Shown here one piece after another: positions 36,791-46,000 of a DNA stretch of 64,000 nucleotides. The notes below the pieces were generated by a model. The model was given only the letters and a program-made list of their open reading frames with translations. It was not told where the DNA came from and did no database searches. A program made the translations under genes and the position numbers. Within the stretch, counting starts at the first letter, position 1; each line of letters begins with the position of its first letter. This DNA comes from Bifidobacterium mellis (GTDB lineage Bacteria; Actinomycetota; Actinomycetes; Actinomycetales; Bifidobacteriaceae), in the NCBI RefSeq assembly GCF_000967265.1, contig NZ_KQ033884.1, positions 30,157 through 94,156 on the forward strand. The letters run 5' to 3'.

Positions 36791-36946
36791 GCCTTCAATG
36801 CTAGGGTATGGACGCCCCATGTGCCCTATGTCACACCCCAGCTGTGAACCTCCGTCTTCCCCATATAGCGCTACCTGACTAGCATGAAACACGGAAGCAG
36901 GTTCGGCTTCAAACCGACATTCCCAACGCTCCCGAAAGGATTTTTC

Positions 36947-37510
36947 ATGTCACAGCTTCAGCACGAATTGACTGAGTTCACCACGCAGGCCTACCAGGAT
37001 AACAAGACCTTCCCGGTCTCCAAGAAGGATCTGCTGGGCCACTGGTCCCTGCTCTTCTTCTACCCTGCGGACTTCAGCTTCGTCTGCCCCACCGAGCTGG
37101 AGGATCTGGCCAGCAAGTACGAGGACTTCAAGAAGATCGGCTGCGAGATCTACTCCGTCTCCTGCGACACCGAGTTCGTCCACAAGGCCTGGCACGAGGC
37201 CAACGAGAAGATCGCCAAGGTCCAGTACCCCATGCTGGCCGATCCGACCGCAACCCTGGCCAAGGACCTGCAGACCTACAACGAGGCCGAGGGCAAGGCC
37301 GAGCGCGGCGACTTCATTCTGACCCCTGAGGGCAAGGTCGTGGCCTACGAGGTCATCTCCTCCAACGTGGGCCGCAACGCCGACGAGCTGCTGCGCCGCG
37401 TCCAGGCCTCCCAGTTCGTCTACGAGCACGGCGATCAGGTCTGCCCTGCCAAGTGGGAGCCCGGCGAGGACACCATCGAGCCCAGCCTGGATCTGGTCGG
37501 CCAGCTCTGA
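36947..37510 (+). CDS. ahpC: Peroxiredoxin AhpC
   Basis: A 187-residue typical 2-Cys peroxiredoxin that reduces hydrogen peroxide and organic hydroperoxides. Peroxidatic Cys47 is in FYPADFSFVCPTE and resolving Cys166 in HGDQVCPAKWEPGE; the GGxG-like and YF motifs linked to overoxidation sensitivity are not obvious. Start ATG 36947 is preceded by GAAAGGATTTTTC. The cognate reductase follows 120 bases later, behind a terminator, so the reductase may be partly uncoupled or use its own promoter. Expected role: main peroxide scavenger in an organism of this kind, acting with Dps. Confidence 0.95.
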   Translation: MSQLQHELTEFTTQAYQDNKTFPVSKKDLLGHWSLLFFYPADFSFVCPTELEDLASKYEDFKKIGCEIYSVSCDTEFVHKAWHEANEKIAKVQYPMLADPTATLAKDLQTYNEAEGKAERGDFILTPEGKVVAYEVISSNVGRNADELLRRVQASQFVYEHGDQVCPAKWEPGEDTIEPSLDLVGQL

Positions 37511-37528
37511 TCCGCAGCTGCCAACATC

Positions 37529-37572
37529 GGGAACTCGCCGATCGGAAGCGACCAGGGCGGGTTCCCTTTTCT
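37529..37572 (+). terminator. Terminator after ahpC
   Basis: Stem GGGAACTCGCC (37529-37539) with GGCGGGTTCCC (37556-37566), one mismatch, then TTTTCT. It could attenuate read-through into the reductase gene. Confidence 0.8.
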
Positions 37573-37630
37573 GTATTCACGACCAGCATCCAAAACAGCA
37601 CATCCGTGCATTCCTTCGGAAGAGGCATTC

Positions 37631-39382
37631 ATGACGGAAGACAAGAATCTCTATGACGTGGTCGTCATCGGCGGCGGCCCTGCAGGCCTGAGCGCAGGAC
37701 TCTATCTGGCCCGGGCGAGGTATCGCACATTGATCCTGGAGAAGGACGACTTCGGCGGCCAGATCACCATCACGGCCGACGTGGTCAACTACCCGGGCGT
37801 GGCCAGCACCGACGGCCGCAAGCTGACCGAGACCATGCGCCAGCAGGCCCAGAACTTCGGAGCCGAGTTCATGAGCGCCGAGGCCACTGGCATCGAGGCC
37901 CAGGGCGACATCAAGGTGGTCCACACCTCCCGGGGCGACCTGCGCACCTTCGGCATCCTGATCGCCACCGGCGCCAGCCCCCGCAAGATAGGCTTCCAGG
38001 GCGAGCAGGAGTACGCGGGCCGCGGTGTGGCCTACTGCGCCACCTGCGACGGCGAATTCTTCACCGGGCGTGAGGTCCTGGTGGTCGGCGGCGGGTTCGC
38101 GGCAGCCGAGGAGTCGGTCTTCCTGACCAAGTACGCCACCAAGGTGACCCTGCTGGTGCGCGAGGAGGACTTCACCTGCGATGCCGCCGTGGCTGACGAG
38201 GCCCGTGACAACGACAAGATCGAGATTCACTACTCCACCGAGCTCAAGGGGGTCTCCGCTGGCCCCGGCGGGCTGGTCGAGGCCACCATTTTGGACCGCA
38301 AGAGCGGGCAGACCACCACCTGGAAGCCCCAGGACGGCGGCACCTTCGGCGTCTTCGTCTTCGCCGGCTACGTGCCCCAGACCGGCATGCTCAAGGGCGT
38401 GGTGGATCTGGACGACCACGGCTACGTGCTGACCCACGGCTACCTGGAGACCTCGGTGCCCGGCATCTACGCCGCCGGGGATCTGCGGGTCAAGAACCTG
38501 CGCCAGGTCATCACCGCCACCGCCGATGGTGCTGTGGCCGCCGTGGAGCTGGAGCGCTACGCCTCCAATATGTCGGACAAGACCGGCCTGGTGCCGCCGC
38601 GGCCCGACGATTCCCCCTACGCCCGCTCCGAGCGGCAGGCCGAGAACTCCGCACTGGCCTCGGGCACCTCGCCCGCGCCTGTGGCCCAGGAGCACGACCA
38701 GGCCCCGGCCAAGACCTCCGGCTTCTTCGGGCCGGACATCCGCAAGCAGCTGGACATGGTCTTCGGCAAGATGACCGGAAAGCTGGAGCTGGCCCTGGAT
38801 CTGGACGGCAGCCAGGTCTCCAAGGAGCTGGAGGCCTTCGTGGACGAGCTGGTCGGGCTCTCCGATGGCAAGCTGACCTCCAGGGTGGACTCCCGCACGG
38901 ATGAGGACGGCAAGGATTACGATCCCGCCGGCGACCTGCCCGATGCCCGCCCCAGCGTGCGCATCTGCCGCGTGGACGAGCAGGGCGTCTCCCAGCCGAC
39001 CGGGCTGGCCTTCCATGGTGTGCCCAGCGGCCACGAGTTCAACTCCTTCGTCCTGGCCCTCTACAATGCGGCGGGCCCCGGGCAGCAGGTGGATCAGCCC
39101 ACCTCGGACCGTATCGACGCCATCAAGGACCAGGTGGACGTGATGATGCTGGTCTCCCTGACCTGCACCATGTGCCCGACCACGGTCCTGTCTGCCCAGC
39201 GGGTGGCGGCCCAGAACGGCAAGGTGCGCGCCGAGGCTTACGACCTGGCCCACTTCCCCGAGCTCAAGGACCAGTACCAGGTCATGAGCGTCCCCTGCAT
39301 CGTCATCCGCAAGGACGGCCAGGAGACCGTGGAGTTCGGCAAGAAGTCCGTTCCCGAAATGCTGGATCTGATCGGGGCCTGA
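37631..39382 (+). CDS. AhpF-like peroxiredoxin reductase with reversed domain order
   Basis: A 583-residue flavoprotein that should pass electrons from NAD(P)H to AhpC. Residues 1-310 are a thioredoxin-reductase module: FAD motif VVIGGGPAGLSAGLYLARAR, redox pair CATC at 136-139, NAD(P) motif VVGGGFAAAEESVFL and the closing GIYAAGDLR. After a Pro/Ala-rich linker (about 320-365) come two thioredoxin-fold domains like the N-terminal domain of AhpF, with CTMC at 512-515 and the cis-Pro loop MSVPCIVI. In E. coli AhpF those folds are at the N-terminus, so this is a permuted arrangement. It sits 120 bases after ahpC, so the partnership is clear. A good terminator follows. Confidence 0.88.
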   Translation: MTEDKNLYDVVVIGGGPAGLSAGLYLARARYRTLILEKDDFGGQITITADVVNYPGVASTDGRKLTETMRQQAQNFGAEFMSAEATGIEAQGDIKVVHTSRGDLRTFGILIATGASPRKIGFQGEQEYAGRGVAYCATCDGEFFTGREVLVVGGGFAAAEESVFLTKYATKVTLLVREEDFTCDAAVADEARDNDKIEIHYSTELKGVSAGPGGLVEATILDRKSGQTTTWKPQDGGTFGVFVFAGYVPQTGMLKGVVDLDDHGYVLTHGYLETSVPGIYAAGDLRVKNLRQVITATADGAVAAVELERYASNMSDKTGLVPPRPDDSPYARSERQAENSALASGTSPAPVAQEHDQAPAKTSGFFGPDIRKQLDMVFGKMTGKLELALDLDGSQVSKELEAFVDELVGLSDGKLTSRVDSRTDEDGKDYDPAGDLPDARPSVRICRVDEQGVSQPTGLAFHGVPSGHEFNSFVLALYNAAGPGQQVDQPTSDRIDAIKDQVDVMMLVSLTCTMCPTTVLSAQRVAAQNGKVRAEAYDLAHFPELKDQYQVMSVPCIVIRKDGQETVEFGKKSVPEMLDLIGA

Positions 39383-39415
39383 CCCTGGGTCCGAGCCTGA
39401 ACAGAGTCTGAAAGG

Positions 39416-39460
39416 GCGCTGGTGTCAATGCCTTTGTGGCGATGATGCCAGCGCTTTTTT
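39416..39460 (+). terminator. Terminator after the AhpF-like gene
   Basis: Stem GCGCTGGTGTCA (39416-39427) with TGATGCCAGCGC (39443-39454), including one mismatch-type pair, then TTTTTT. Confidence 0.88.
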
Positions 39461-39648
39461 GGTGTAAGCCTCTGAATTACGTTGATGGAAAATTGCTGAT
39501 GCTATCCACGGTCTGCACGGTCCACCGCCTTTATGGCGCAAGCGGTGACCGTCGTCATCATGATCGGCTTGACAGTATGGAATGATTACGCTCTGTCCTG
39601 CTGCAACCTTAATTGAGGAGGCCCCATGGGCGGGGGAGGGGCACTTGC

Positions 39649-39702
39649 ATGTTCCTGCAGAGCCACTTCAATGCGGTGATGGTGGCCGGAGCAGTCAAGT
39701 AG
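39649..39702 (+). pseudogene. Likely C-terminal relic of a sugar ABC permease
   Basis: The frame reads MFLQSHFNAVMVAGAVK then stop. MalG-type permeases usually end in a phrase like FQKYFVxGxxAGAVK, and the position just before an alpha-galactosidase is where raffinose-type permease genes lie in bifidobacteria. Nothing upstream continues the protein, so only the last codons survive. The match is short and the identification is an inference. Confidence 0.45.
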
Positions 39703-39807
39703 TCTATAAATCAGGAACCGCCTAACTGCAGTGGAGCGGGCGGCTCACTGGTTCGTCAAGCATCGTTGTTTTTGCACATTTGTGCCGTAGTTACCAAAGG
39801 ATTTTTC

Positions 39808-41928
39808 ATGCTCTTTCCACAGCCGGTCCATTCTGATCAGCCATTCACTTATATTGCCCTGGGGCCCATTACGCCGGGTGCCGATATTCCTGACATCAGG
39901 GGGCTCTATGCGGGTCCCGACCTGGATGGCTTGGAACAGACCCCCGCCTGGACCTCGACCCATTCGCCCCTGCTGCTGGAGCATGCACAGAACACCTACC
40001 TGCATCCGGGCCTGACCGGGCATCGGATCGCCCAAGGCCCCGAAGGCATCCAGGCCGGGCGTTCCTGGTCGCCCCGTTTCCTGGTGGAAGGCCAGACCGA
40101 GCAGACCGCCGACTCGCTGACCATCAAGGCCCGTGACGAGGATGCCCAGCTTGGGTTGGAGACCAGGGTGGAGGCCATGGCCGGCGGCTCCCTGCGTATT
40201 CGCCACACCCTGCGCAACCTGGGCGCCGATCCCTTCCTGCTGGAGGGTCTGGAGGTCCGCCTGCCCCTGGACGACCAGCAGACCCAGATTCTGGACTTCG
40301 CCGGCAGGCACGAGCGTGAGCGCAGCCCCCAGCGCCATGACCTGGCCGACGGGGCCTGGGTGCGCGAGTTCCGCTGGGGCCGCACCGGCTTCGAGGGGCC
40401 CGTGGTCATGGTGGGCACCCCCGGCTTCGACTTCCATCACGGCAGGGTGCTCTGCGTCCAGCCGGCCTGGAGCGGAAACACCGTGCTCCGGGTGGACCGG
40501 AACAGCGCCACCCCGGCCGGCGTCAGCGCTGGCGAGCTCCTCCTGCCCGGCGAGGTGGTCCTGGACCAGGGACAGGAGTACAGCACGCCCTGGATCGTGG
40601 TCACGGCCTCCGACCATGGCATGGATCCGATCATGAACAGCCTGCACGCCTGGGAGCGCACCCTGCCCGAGCATCCGCGCGAGCAGCCGGTCATCCTGAA
40701 CGTCTGGGAGGCCATCACCTTCAACCACGACTTCAATACCCTGCGCGACCTGGCCGACCGGGCCGCACGCATCGGGGTGGAGCGGCTCGTTCTGGATGAC
40801 GGCTGGTTCCACCTGCGCCGGGACGACAAGGCCGGTCTGGGCGACTGGTGGGTGGACCCGGCGGTCTGGCCCCAGGGTCTGGAGCCTTTAGTTGATTATG
40901 TCCATAAATTGGGGATGCAGTTCGGCCTCTGGTTCGAGCCGGAGATGATCAACCCGGATTCGGACGCCTTCCGCGACCATCCTGAGTGGGTCATGAGGGC
41001 ATCCTCCAGAAACCCGGAGCTGCAGCGCAACCAGCTGGTCCTGGACCTGACCAACCCCCAGGCCTTCAACCACGTGCTGGAGGCCATGACCAAGGTTCTG
41101 GGGTCCTGCCAAATCGACTACGTCAAGTGGGATCACAACCGCGACCTGCTTGAGGCCGGTTCCCAGGCCCACGGTGGCGCGCCGGCCATCCACGAGCAGA
41201 CCCTGGCCTACTACCGCCTGCTGGACGCCCTCCGCGCTCGCTTCCCCAAGGTGGAGTGGGAGTCCTGCGCCTCGGGCGGCGGCCGCATCGACCTGGGTGT
41301 GATCGAGAAGGTCCGCCGCTTCTGGAACTCCGACATGACCGATGCCCTGAGCAGGCAGATGATCCAACGCTGGACCGAGCAGACCGTGGCTCCCGAGTAT
41401 ATTGGCGCCCATGTCTCCCAGCCCTCCTCCCAGCAGACCGGCAGAACCTACAGCCTGGATTTCCGGGCGGCCACGGCCGTCTTCGGGTCCATGGGCATCG
41501 AGTGGGACATCCGCCAGGCCAGCGAGGAGGACTTGGAGCGGCTCAAGGAATGGATCACCTGGTACAAGGCCAATCGCGGCTTCCTCCACTCCGGCCGCGT
41601 GGTTCGCCTGGACCTGGCCGACCCCTCGGTCCTGGCCCATGGCGTGGTGGCCCCCGACCGCAGCCGTGCCATCCTGGCCCACGTCCAGTTGGACGAATCC
41701 CTGCATAATCGTGGTGTTTATCTACGTATTCCCGGCCTGGATCCCAAGGCCCGGTACCGGCTGGCTTGGACCGGCCCCGCCAAGCCCAGGGCTTCGCTGG
41801 AGCACCTGGATCCGACCGGTCCGCTGGGCACCGCCGAGGTCACCGGCACCTATCTGGAGCGCGTGGGCATCCGCATACCCCGCTGCCAGCCTGAAACCAT
41901 CCGCCTGATCGACCTGGCCCGGGTCTGA
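39808..41928 (+). CDS. Alpha-galactosidase, GH36
   Basis: A 706-residue alpha-galactosidase of GH36, cleaving terminal alpha-1,6-galactose from raffinose, stachyose or melibiose. The N-terminal beta-sandwich (1-300) precedes the TIM barrel, with ERLVLDDGWFHLRRDD near 330, nucleophile Asp442 in DYVKWDHNRD, the WESCASGGGRID motif near 485, and acid/base Asp509 in FWNSDMTDALSR; the 67-residue spacing of the two Asp fits the family. A C-terminal beta domain follows. There is no signal peptide, so it acts in the cytoplasm on imported sugar. ATG 39808 is preceded by AAAGGATTTTTC. Remains of a permease and of another glycosidase flank it, so it may now depend on a transporter encoded elsewhere. Confidence 0.93.
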   Translation: MLFPQPVHSDQPFTYIALGPITPGADIPDIRGLYAGPDLDGLEQTPAWTSTHSPLLLEHAQNTYLHPGLTGHRIAQGPEGIQAGRSWSPRFLVEGQTEQTADSLTIKARDEDAQLGLETRVEAMAGGSLRIRHTLRNLGADPFLLEGLEVRLPLDDQQTQILDFAGRHERERSPQRHDLADGAWVREFRWGRTGFEGPVVMVGTPGFDFHHGRVLCVQPAWSGNTVLRVDRNSATPAGVSAGELLLPGEVVLDQGQEYSTPWIVVTASDHGMDPIMNSLHAWERTLPEHPREQPVILNVWEAITFNHDFNTLRDLADRAARIGVERLVLDDGWFHLRRDDKAGLGDWWVDPAVWPQGLEPLVDYVHKLGMQFGLWFEPEMINPDSDAFRDHPEWVMRASSRNPELQRNQLVLDLTNPQAFNHVLEAMTKVLGSCQIDYVKWDHNRDLLEAGSQAHGGAPAIHEQTLAYYRLLDALRARFPKVEWESCASGGGRIDLGVIEKVRRFWNSDMTDALSRQMIQRWTEQTVAPEYIGAHVSQPSSQQTGRTYSLDFRAATAVFGSMGIEWDIRQASEEDLERLKEWITWYKANRGFLHSGRVVRLDLADPSVLAHGVVAPDRSRAILAHVQLDESLHNRGVYLRIPGLDPKARYRLAWTGPAKPRASLEHLDPTGPLGTAEVTGTYLERVGIRIPRCQPETIRLIDLARV

Positions 41929-41973
41929 CCCGCCGCCATCAGTCACACCACAGGGATGAAGGAGCACTGAATC

Positions 41974-42669
41974 ATGAACCCAACCAGCCTTAGCCTGGGA
42001 GAGCCGGACTGGATCACGCTGACCACCGATGCAGACATATGTCCGCTAGGACATCGTCCAGCCCGGACGGCTGGCACTTCTACGACAGGAGCCTGACCAG
42101 CGCCCAGGTGGTCAAGCAGCTCTACCGGGCCATCTTCGAGCAGGCTACCAAGGCCGGGATGCTGGTCCAAGGGTGCAATGTGGTCGGCCACCTGGGCGTC
42201 GGCTTCATGCAGATCAACCGGACCGGCGACGACACCAGCGGCCTGCAGTGGGAGCGGACCAGGCAGATCGGAGTCAACACCCTGGCCTTCCGCCTGCCTC
42301 AGAACGGGAGCTTCTACGCCACCGACGCCGACTGCGTAGGCATATCCGACTCAATCGACTGGGAGCTCAACCGCCAGTGGATGGATCTCTTGGCGCGGAC
42401 CGGCACCCCGCTCTTCTTTTCGGCCCGCTCCGGCAGCCTGACCGCCGGCCAGGAGGACCAGCTCAGGCAGGCGCTGGCCCTGGCCTCGACTGGCGGCGCG
42501 CATGCCATTCCCTCGGACTGGCTGGTCAACGACTGCCCTGAGATCTGGACTGACGACGGCGGCACCCGCCGATACTCCTGGTATCAGTCGGCTGGCCTGG
42601 AGTTCGCGGACAAGCCCGAGCGCTACGACGTGTATCGAGCGCTACGACGTGTATCTTTCCGCCGTTTAG
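41974..42669 (+). pseudogene. Decayed glycosidase (alpha-galactosidase-like) with internal deletion and frameshift
   Basis: ATG 41974 with AAGGAG upstream opens MNPTSLSLGEPDWITLTTDA, but that frame ends after 40 codons. From about 42065 another frame carries a good C-terminal glycosidase portion: DGWHFYDRSLTSAQVVKQ, MQINRTGDDTSG, FYATDADCVGISDSIDWELN and NRQWMDLLARTGTPLFFSA. Near the end a perfect 19-base tandem duplication (42617-42654) shifts the frame; removing one copy gives ...KPERYDVYLSAV and a stop at 42667-42669. So the gene lost its middle and then suffered a slippage duplication. Clan GH-D-like identity is suggested by these segments and by the neighbour, but I am unsure of the family. 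Confidence 0.7.
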
Positions 42670-43048
42670 AAGTAGATGACGGCCGTGCTCGGTTGGGATG
42701 GGCACAGCCGCCAGTTCGCCGGATTGCAGTGATGGGAACCCGGCCTTACTCGTGCGAAGTACAGTGGGGAATATTCGATAATGCCATTTACAGAGCCTCC
42801 CAAGAACTCTGCCGACTGTCTCCCCAACAGACGGTGCATGTCATTCGCTTCTGCATCTTTGTACAGTGATACAACCCTATCATCGCGCAATGACTATGAC
42901 AGCCAGATCCAGTGTCGGCGGAACTCATGGCTGACGGAATGAGTAAACAGCGGCCGGGCTGGCTGTGGTTGTATGCCCGTGGCCGTTCCGGCCGTGTTTC
43001 CGCCTCCTCCAGGCGCGGGCGGGGGGATTGATCCGTCCCAGGCCTGTC
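42670..43048. other. Gene-free spacer
   Basis: GC-rich DNA between the dead glycosidase and the convergent cell-wall protein gene. It includes GC inverted repeats such as GGCCGTTCCGGCC near 42980 but no clear T-tailed terminator and no gene. Confidence 0.4.
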
Positions 43049-46000
43049 TTACTCGTGCGAAGCGTGCAACAGTTGGTGTGCTTCCCTCCTGTGGCGGCGT
43101 GAAGCCAGAACCCCGCCCATGCCGGTCATGCCCGTAGCGAAGGCGAGGAGGATGCCTTCCCCTCCAGCCCGGGGAAGCACGCCTGCAGGCAGGTACGTGT
43201 AGGTGAGGGACTTGTTAATCAGGGTGCTTCCCTCGCAGCCCAGCGTGTAGCCCACGCTGACCGTGACCGGGCCCGGCAGGTGTTCAGGTGTCAAGACCGT
43301 GACACTGCTGTCGTTTATATAGTTCAGATTCGTGGCAGGGCTGGTGTCGAACGTAACGCTGCTGATCACCGGGGACAGGTTGAACGCCACCGGAGTGGGA
43401 ATCGATGAGTTGCTGATAGTGCCGTTGCCGAGCTGACCAAACTGGTTGTATCCCCATGCCCAGGTTTTTCCCTCTTTATCGATTCCCAGCGAGTGATAGC
43501 CGCCAGCGCTCACTTGTACGGTTGTCACCGCGCCTGCATTCTTGGGGTACTGTACCAGCGCGGGAATCTCCGATTTGCTAGTAGTGCCGATACCAAGCTC
43601 ACCGCTATCGTTGCCTCCCCACGCCCAGGCGTTACCGTTCTTGTCGATCGCCAGCGAGTGATAGCCGCCGGCACTCACCTGTATGGCTGTCACTGTGCCC
43701 GCGTTCTCGGGATATTTCACCATTCCTGGAACAGGATTCGCGTCAGCGCTGCTGGAACCGTTGCCGAGCTCACCCAGTTGGTTCCATCCCCATGCCCAGG
43801 TGTTTCCTTTTGTGTCTATTATCAACGAATGATCGGCTCCGGCACTCACCTGTATGGCTGTCACTGTGCCTGCATCCCTGGGGTATTGCACTGGCACAGG
43901 GATTGCTGAGTCGATGTTGTTGCCGTTGCCGAGCTGGCCGAACCAGTTCCATCCCCATGACCAGGTGTTCCCCTTCGTGTCTATTGCCGCCGTATGGTGA
44001 AATCCTCCGCTGACTTGTATGGCTGTCACTGTGCCTGCATCCCTGGGGTATTGCGCTAGCGTGGGGATTGCTGAGTTGATGTTGTTGCCGTTGCCGAGCT
44101 CGCCAAACTGGTTGAATCCCCATGCCCAGATGTTCCCTCTCGCATCAAGCGCCAAGGAATGATAGTATCCGGCGCTCACCTGTACAGCTGTCAGCCCACT
44201 GCGGGGATCGTTAGGGTCAATCACGCGCAAGGGAACGGTCGAATAGCCGCCGCTACTGCCGTTGCCGAGCTGACCCGATTCGTTATTCCCCCATGCGTAC
44301 ACGTATCCGTCGCTGCCCACTGCCAACGACTGCTCATCCCCAGCGCTGACCTGCACGTAGGTGAAATCCGCCGACGCGCCTGCAGGCTTTTTCACTATGA
44401 CGGGTTTGTTTCGCTGTGTGAGTGTCCCGTCGCCGAGCTGGCCGTAGTTGTTTCTTCCCCATGCGTAAGCGTTTCCGTCACTGCCGACCGCCAAAGTAAA
44501 CCCTCTGTCTCCGAAATCTCTTGAGCCGCTGATCTGGTTGAATTTGATGCCTTGGCCAGGGGGTGGGGTGATGGTGGTGGTTTCGTTGCCGAACTGGCTG
44601 CCCTTGTCGGGGTTGATGGTCCATGTGCTTGGTGTCCATTTGGCGGTGAGGGTGAGATTGTCGGTGACGGGCTTGCTGAAGTCGTAGGCGATGTCGCTAA
44701 TGAACCATCCGTCGAACTGGTGGCCTTCGCGCACTGGGTCGGGGATGGGCCGTTGCACTCGCCCGTACGGGTAGGGGACCTGTTGGGGTTGGGGCGCCTG
44801 GCTTCCTCCGTTTGTGTCGAAGCTGACCGTGTGGGTGGAGCCTTGTCGGATGTCTCTGGTCAGCGGCTGGTCGACGGTGTAGTTGAGGCTTCTGGTGAAG
44901 GGCTGGCCGTCCTGACTGCCGGTGATGGTGATGGTGGCTGGTCCTGGCGTGTGGGCTGGTATGTCCGTCTGCCAGGCGTCGTTGCTCTTGTCGGGTGTCA
45001 GTGGCTGGCCGTCCATGCTGGCTGTTTCCAGGGTGGGCGTTGTGGTGGTGTCGGGTCTTGCCGGCTGGCCGGGCCGGCCCTGCCCGTCCAGGCTCCACTG
45101 GTGGAGGCCGTCCTGCCTGCTGATGGCGGTGATCCTGCCGTCTGCAAGGACGGCCTGCGTGTATGGCTGGTTCCCGTTGTCGGCGCGCATGGGTGTTTCG
45201 CCGGGCTTCCATGCCCAGACGTGGCCCTCCCAGTCGGTGATGATGGCCTGGTTCTTGTCTGCCGTGATCCTGCTTGCTTTCATGCCCTCCGGCGGGCTGA
45301 CGACTGTCGGGTTGGTTGTGCAGTCGGCCAGGTACCAGGCCTGCCCGTCCGCGTCCAGGAGGAGGAACCCCTGGTTGAGGGCCTGCGCCTGGACGGTGCG
45401 CGTGCCCGGGTCCTGCCTGACGGGTTCGGGCTTGACATCGCCGGGGCTGCTCGTCTCCCAGGTCCAGGCCTGCCCGTCAGAGTCCACGATGAGGGTCCGG
45501 CTGGCGGAGGCGGCGGCGGTGACGGCCTGCGCCTTCCCGGGCAGGATGGTCGTGGCCTGCTCCAGGAGTTTCGGATTCGGGTCCCGGCTGTCTTTCTGGC
45601 TGTCTTGGAAGGCGTGGACCTGTCCTTTACGGTCCACGGCCAGGAGCCGGTCTCCGTTCAGGCTGATGCTGGTGAACCGGGTGTCCTGTCCGGTGTCGAG
45701 GATGGTGGGCGTTGATTGTTGGCTGTCCCAGGTGTAGATGTGCTGGTCGGATCCGAGTGCCGCCTGCCATTGGTCGCCTGCCGCGGCCTGCAGGTAGTGG
45801 AACCCGTCGGATGCCTGCGTGGGGGAAGGCACCTGCACGGGTGTGTGGTCCTGTGTCCAGGTGTGGATGCGGCCGTCCCCGGTCAGGCCCACAATCTGGT
45901 CTCCTGCGGCTTGGATGCTCGTGTAGTAGGGTTCCTGCTTGTCGGGCGGGCTGATGGTCAGCCGGGTGCCGGTGGCGGGCCCGTGCTCCGGGCTCAGCGT

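Noticed and set aside
37577-39253. 558-codon minus-strand frame
   Set aside because: It is the mirror of the AhpF-like gene, whose motifs are unmistakable on the plus strand.
43400-44500. Repeats considered as a CRISPR array
   Set aside because: Units are 165-171 bases, in frame, and encode RCC1 blades.
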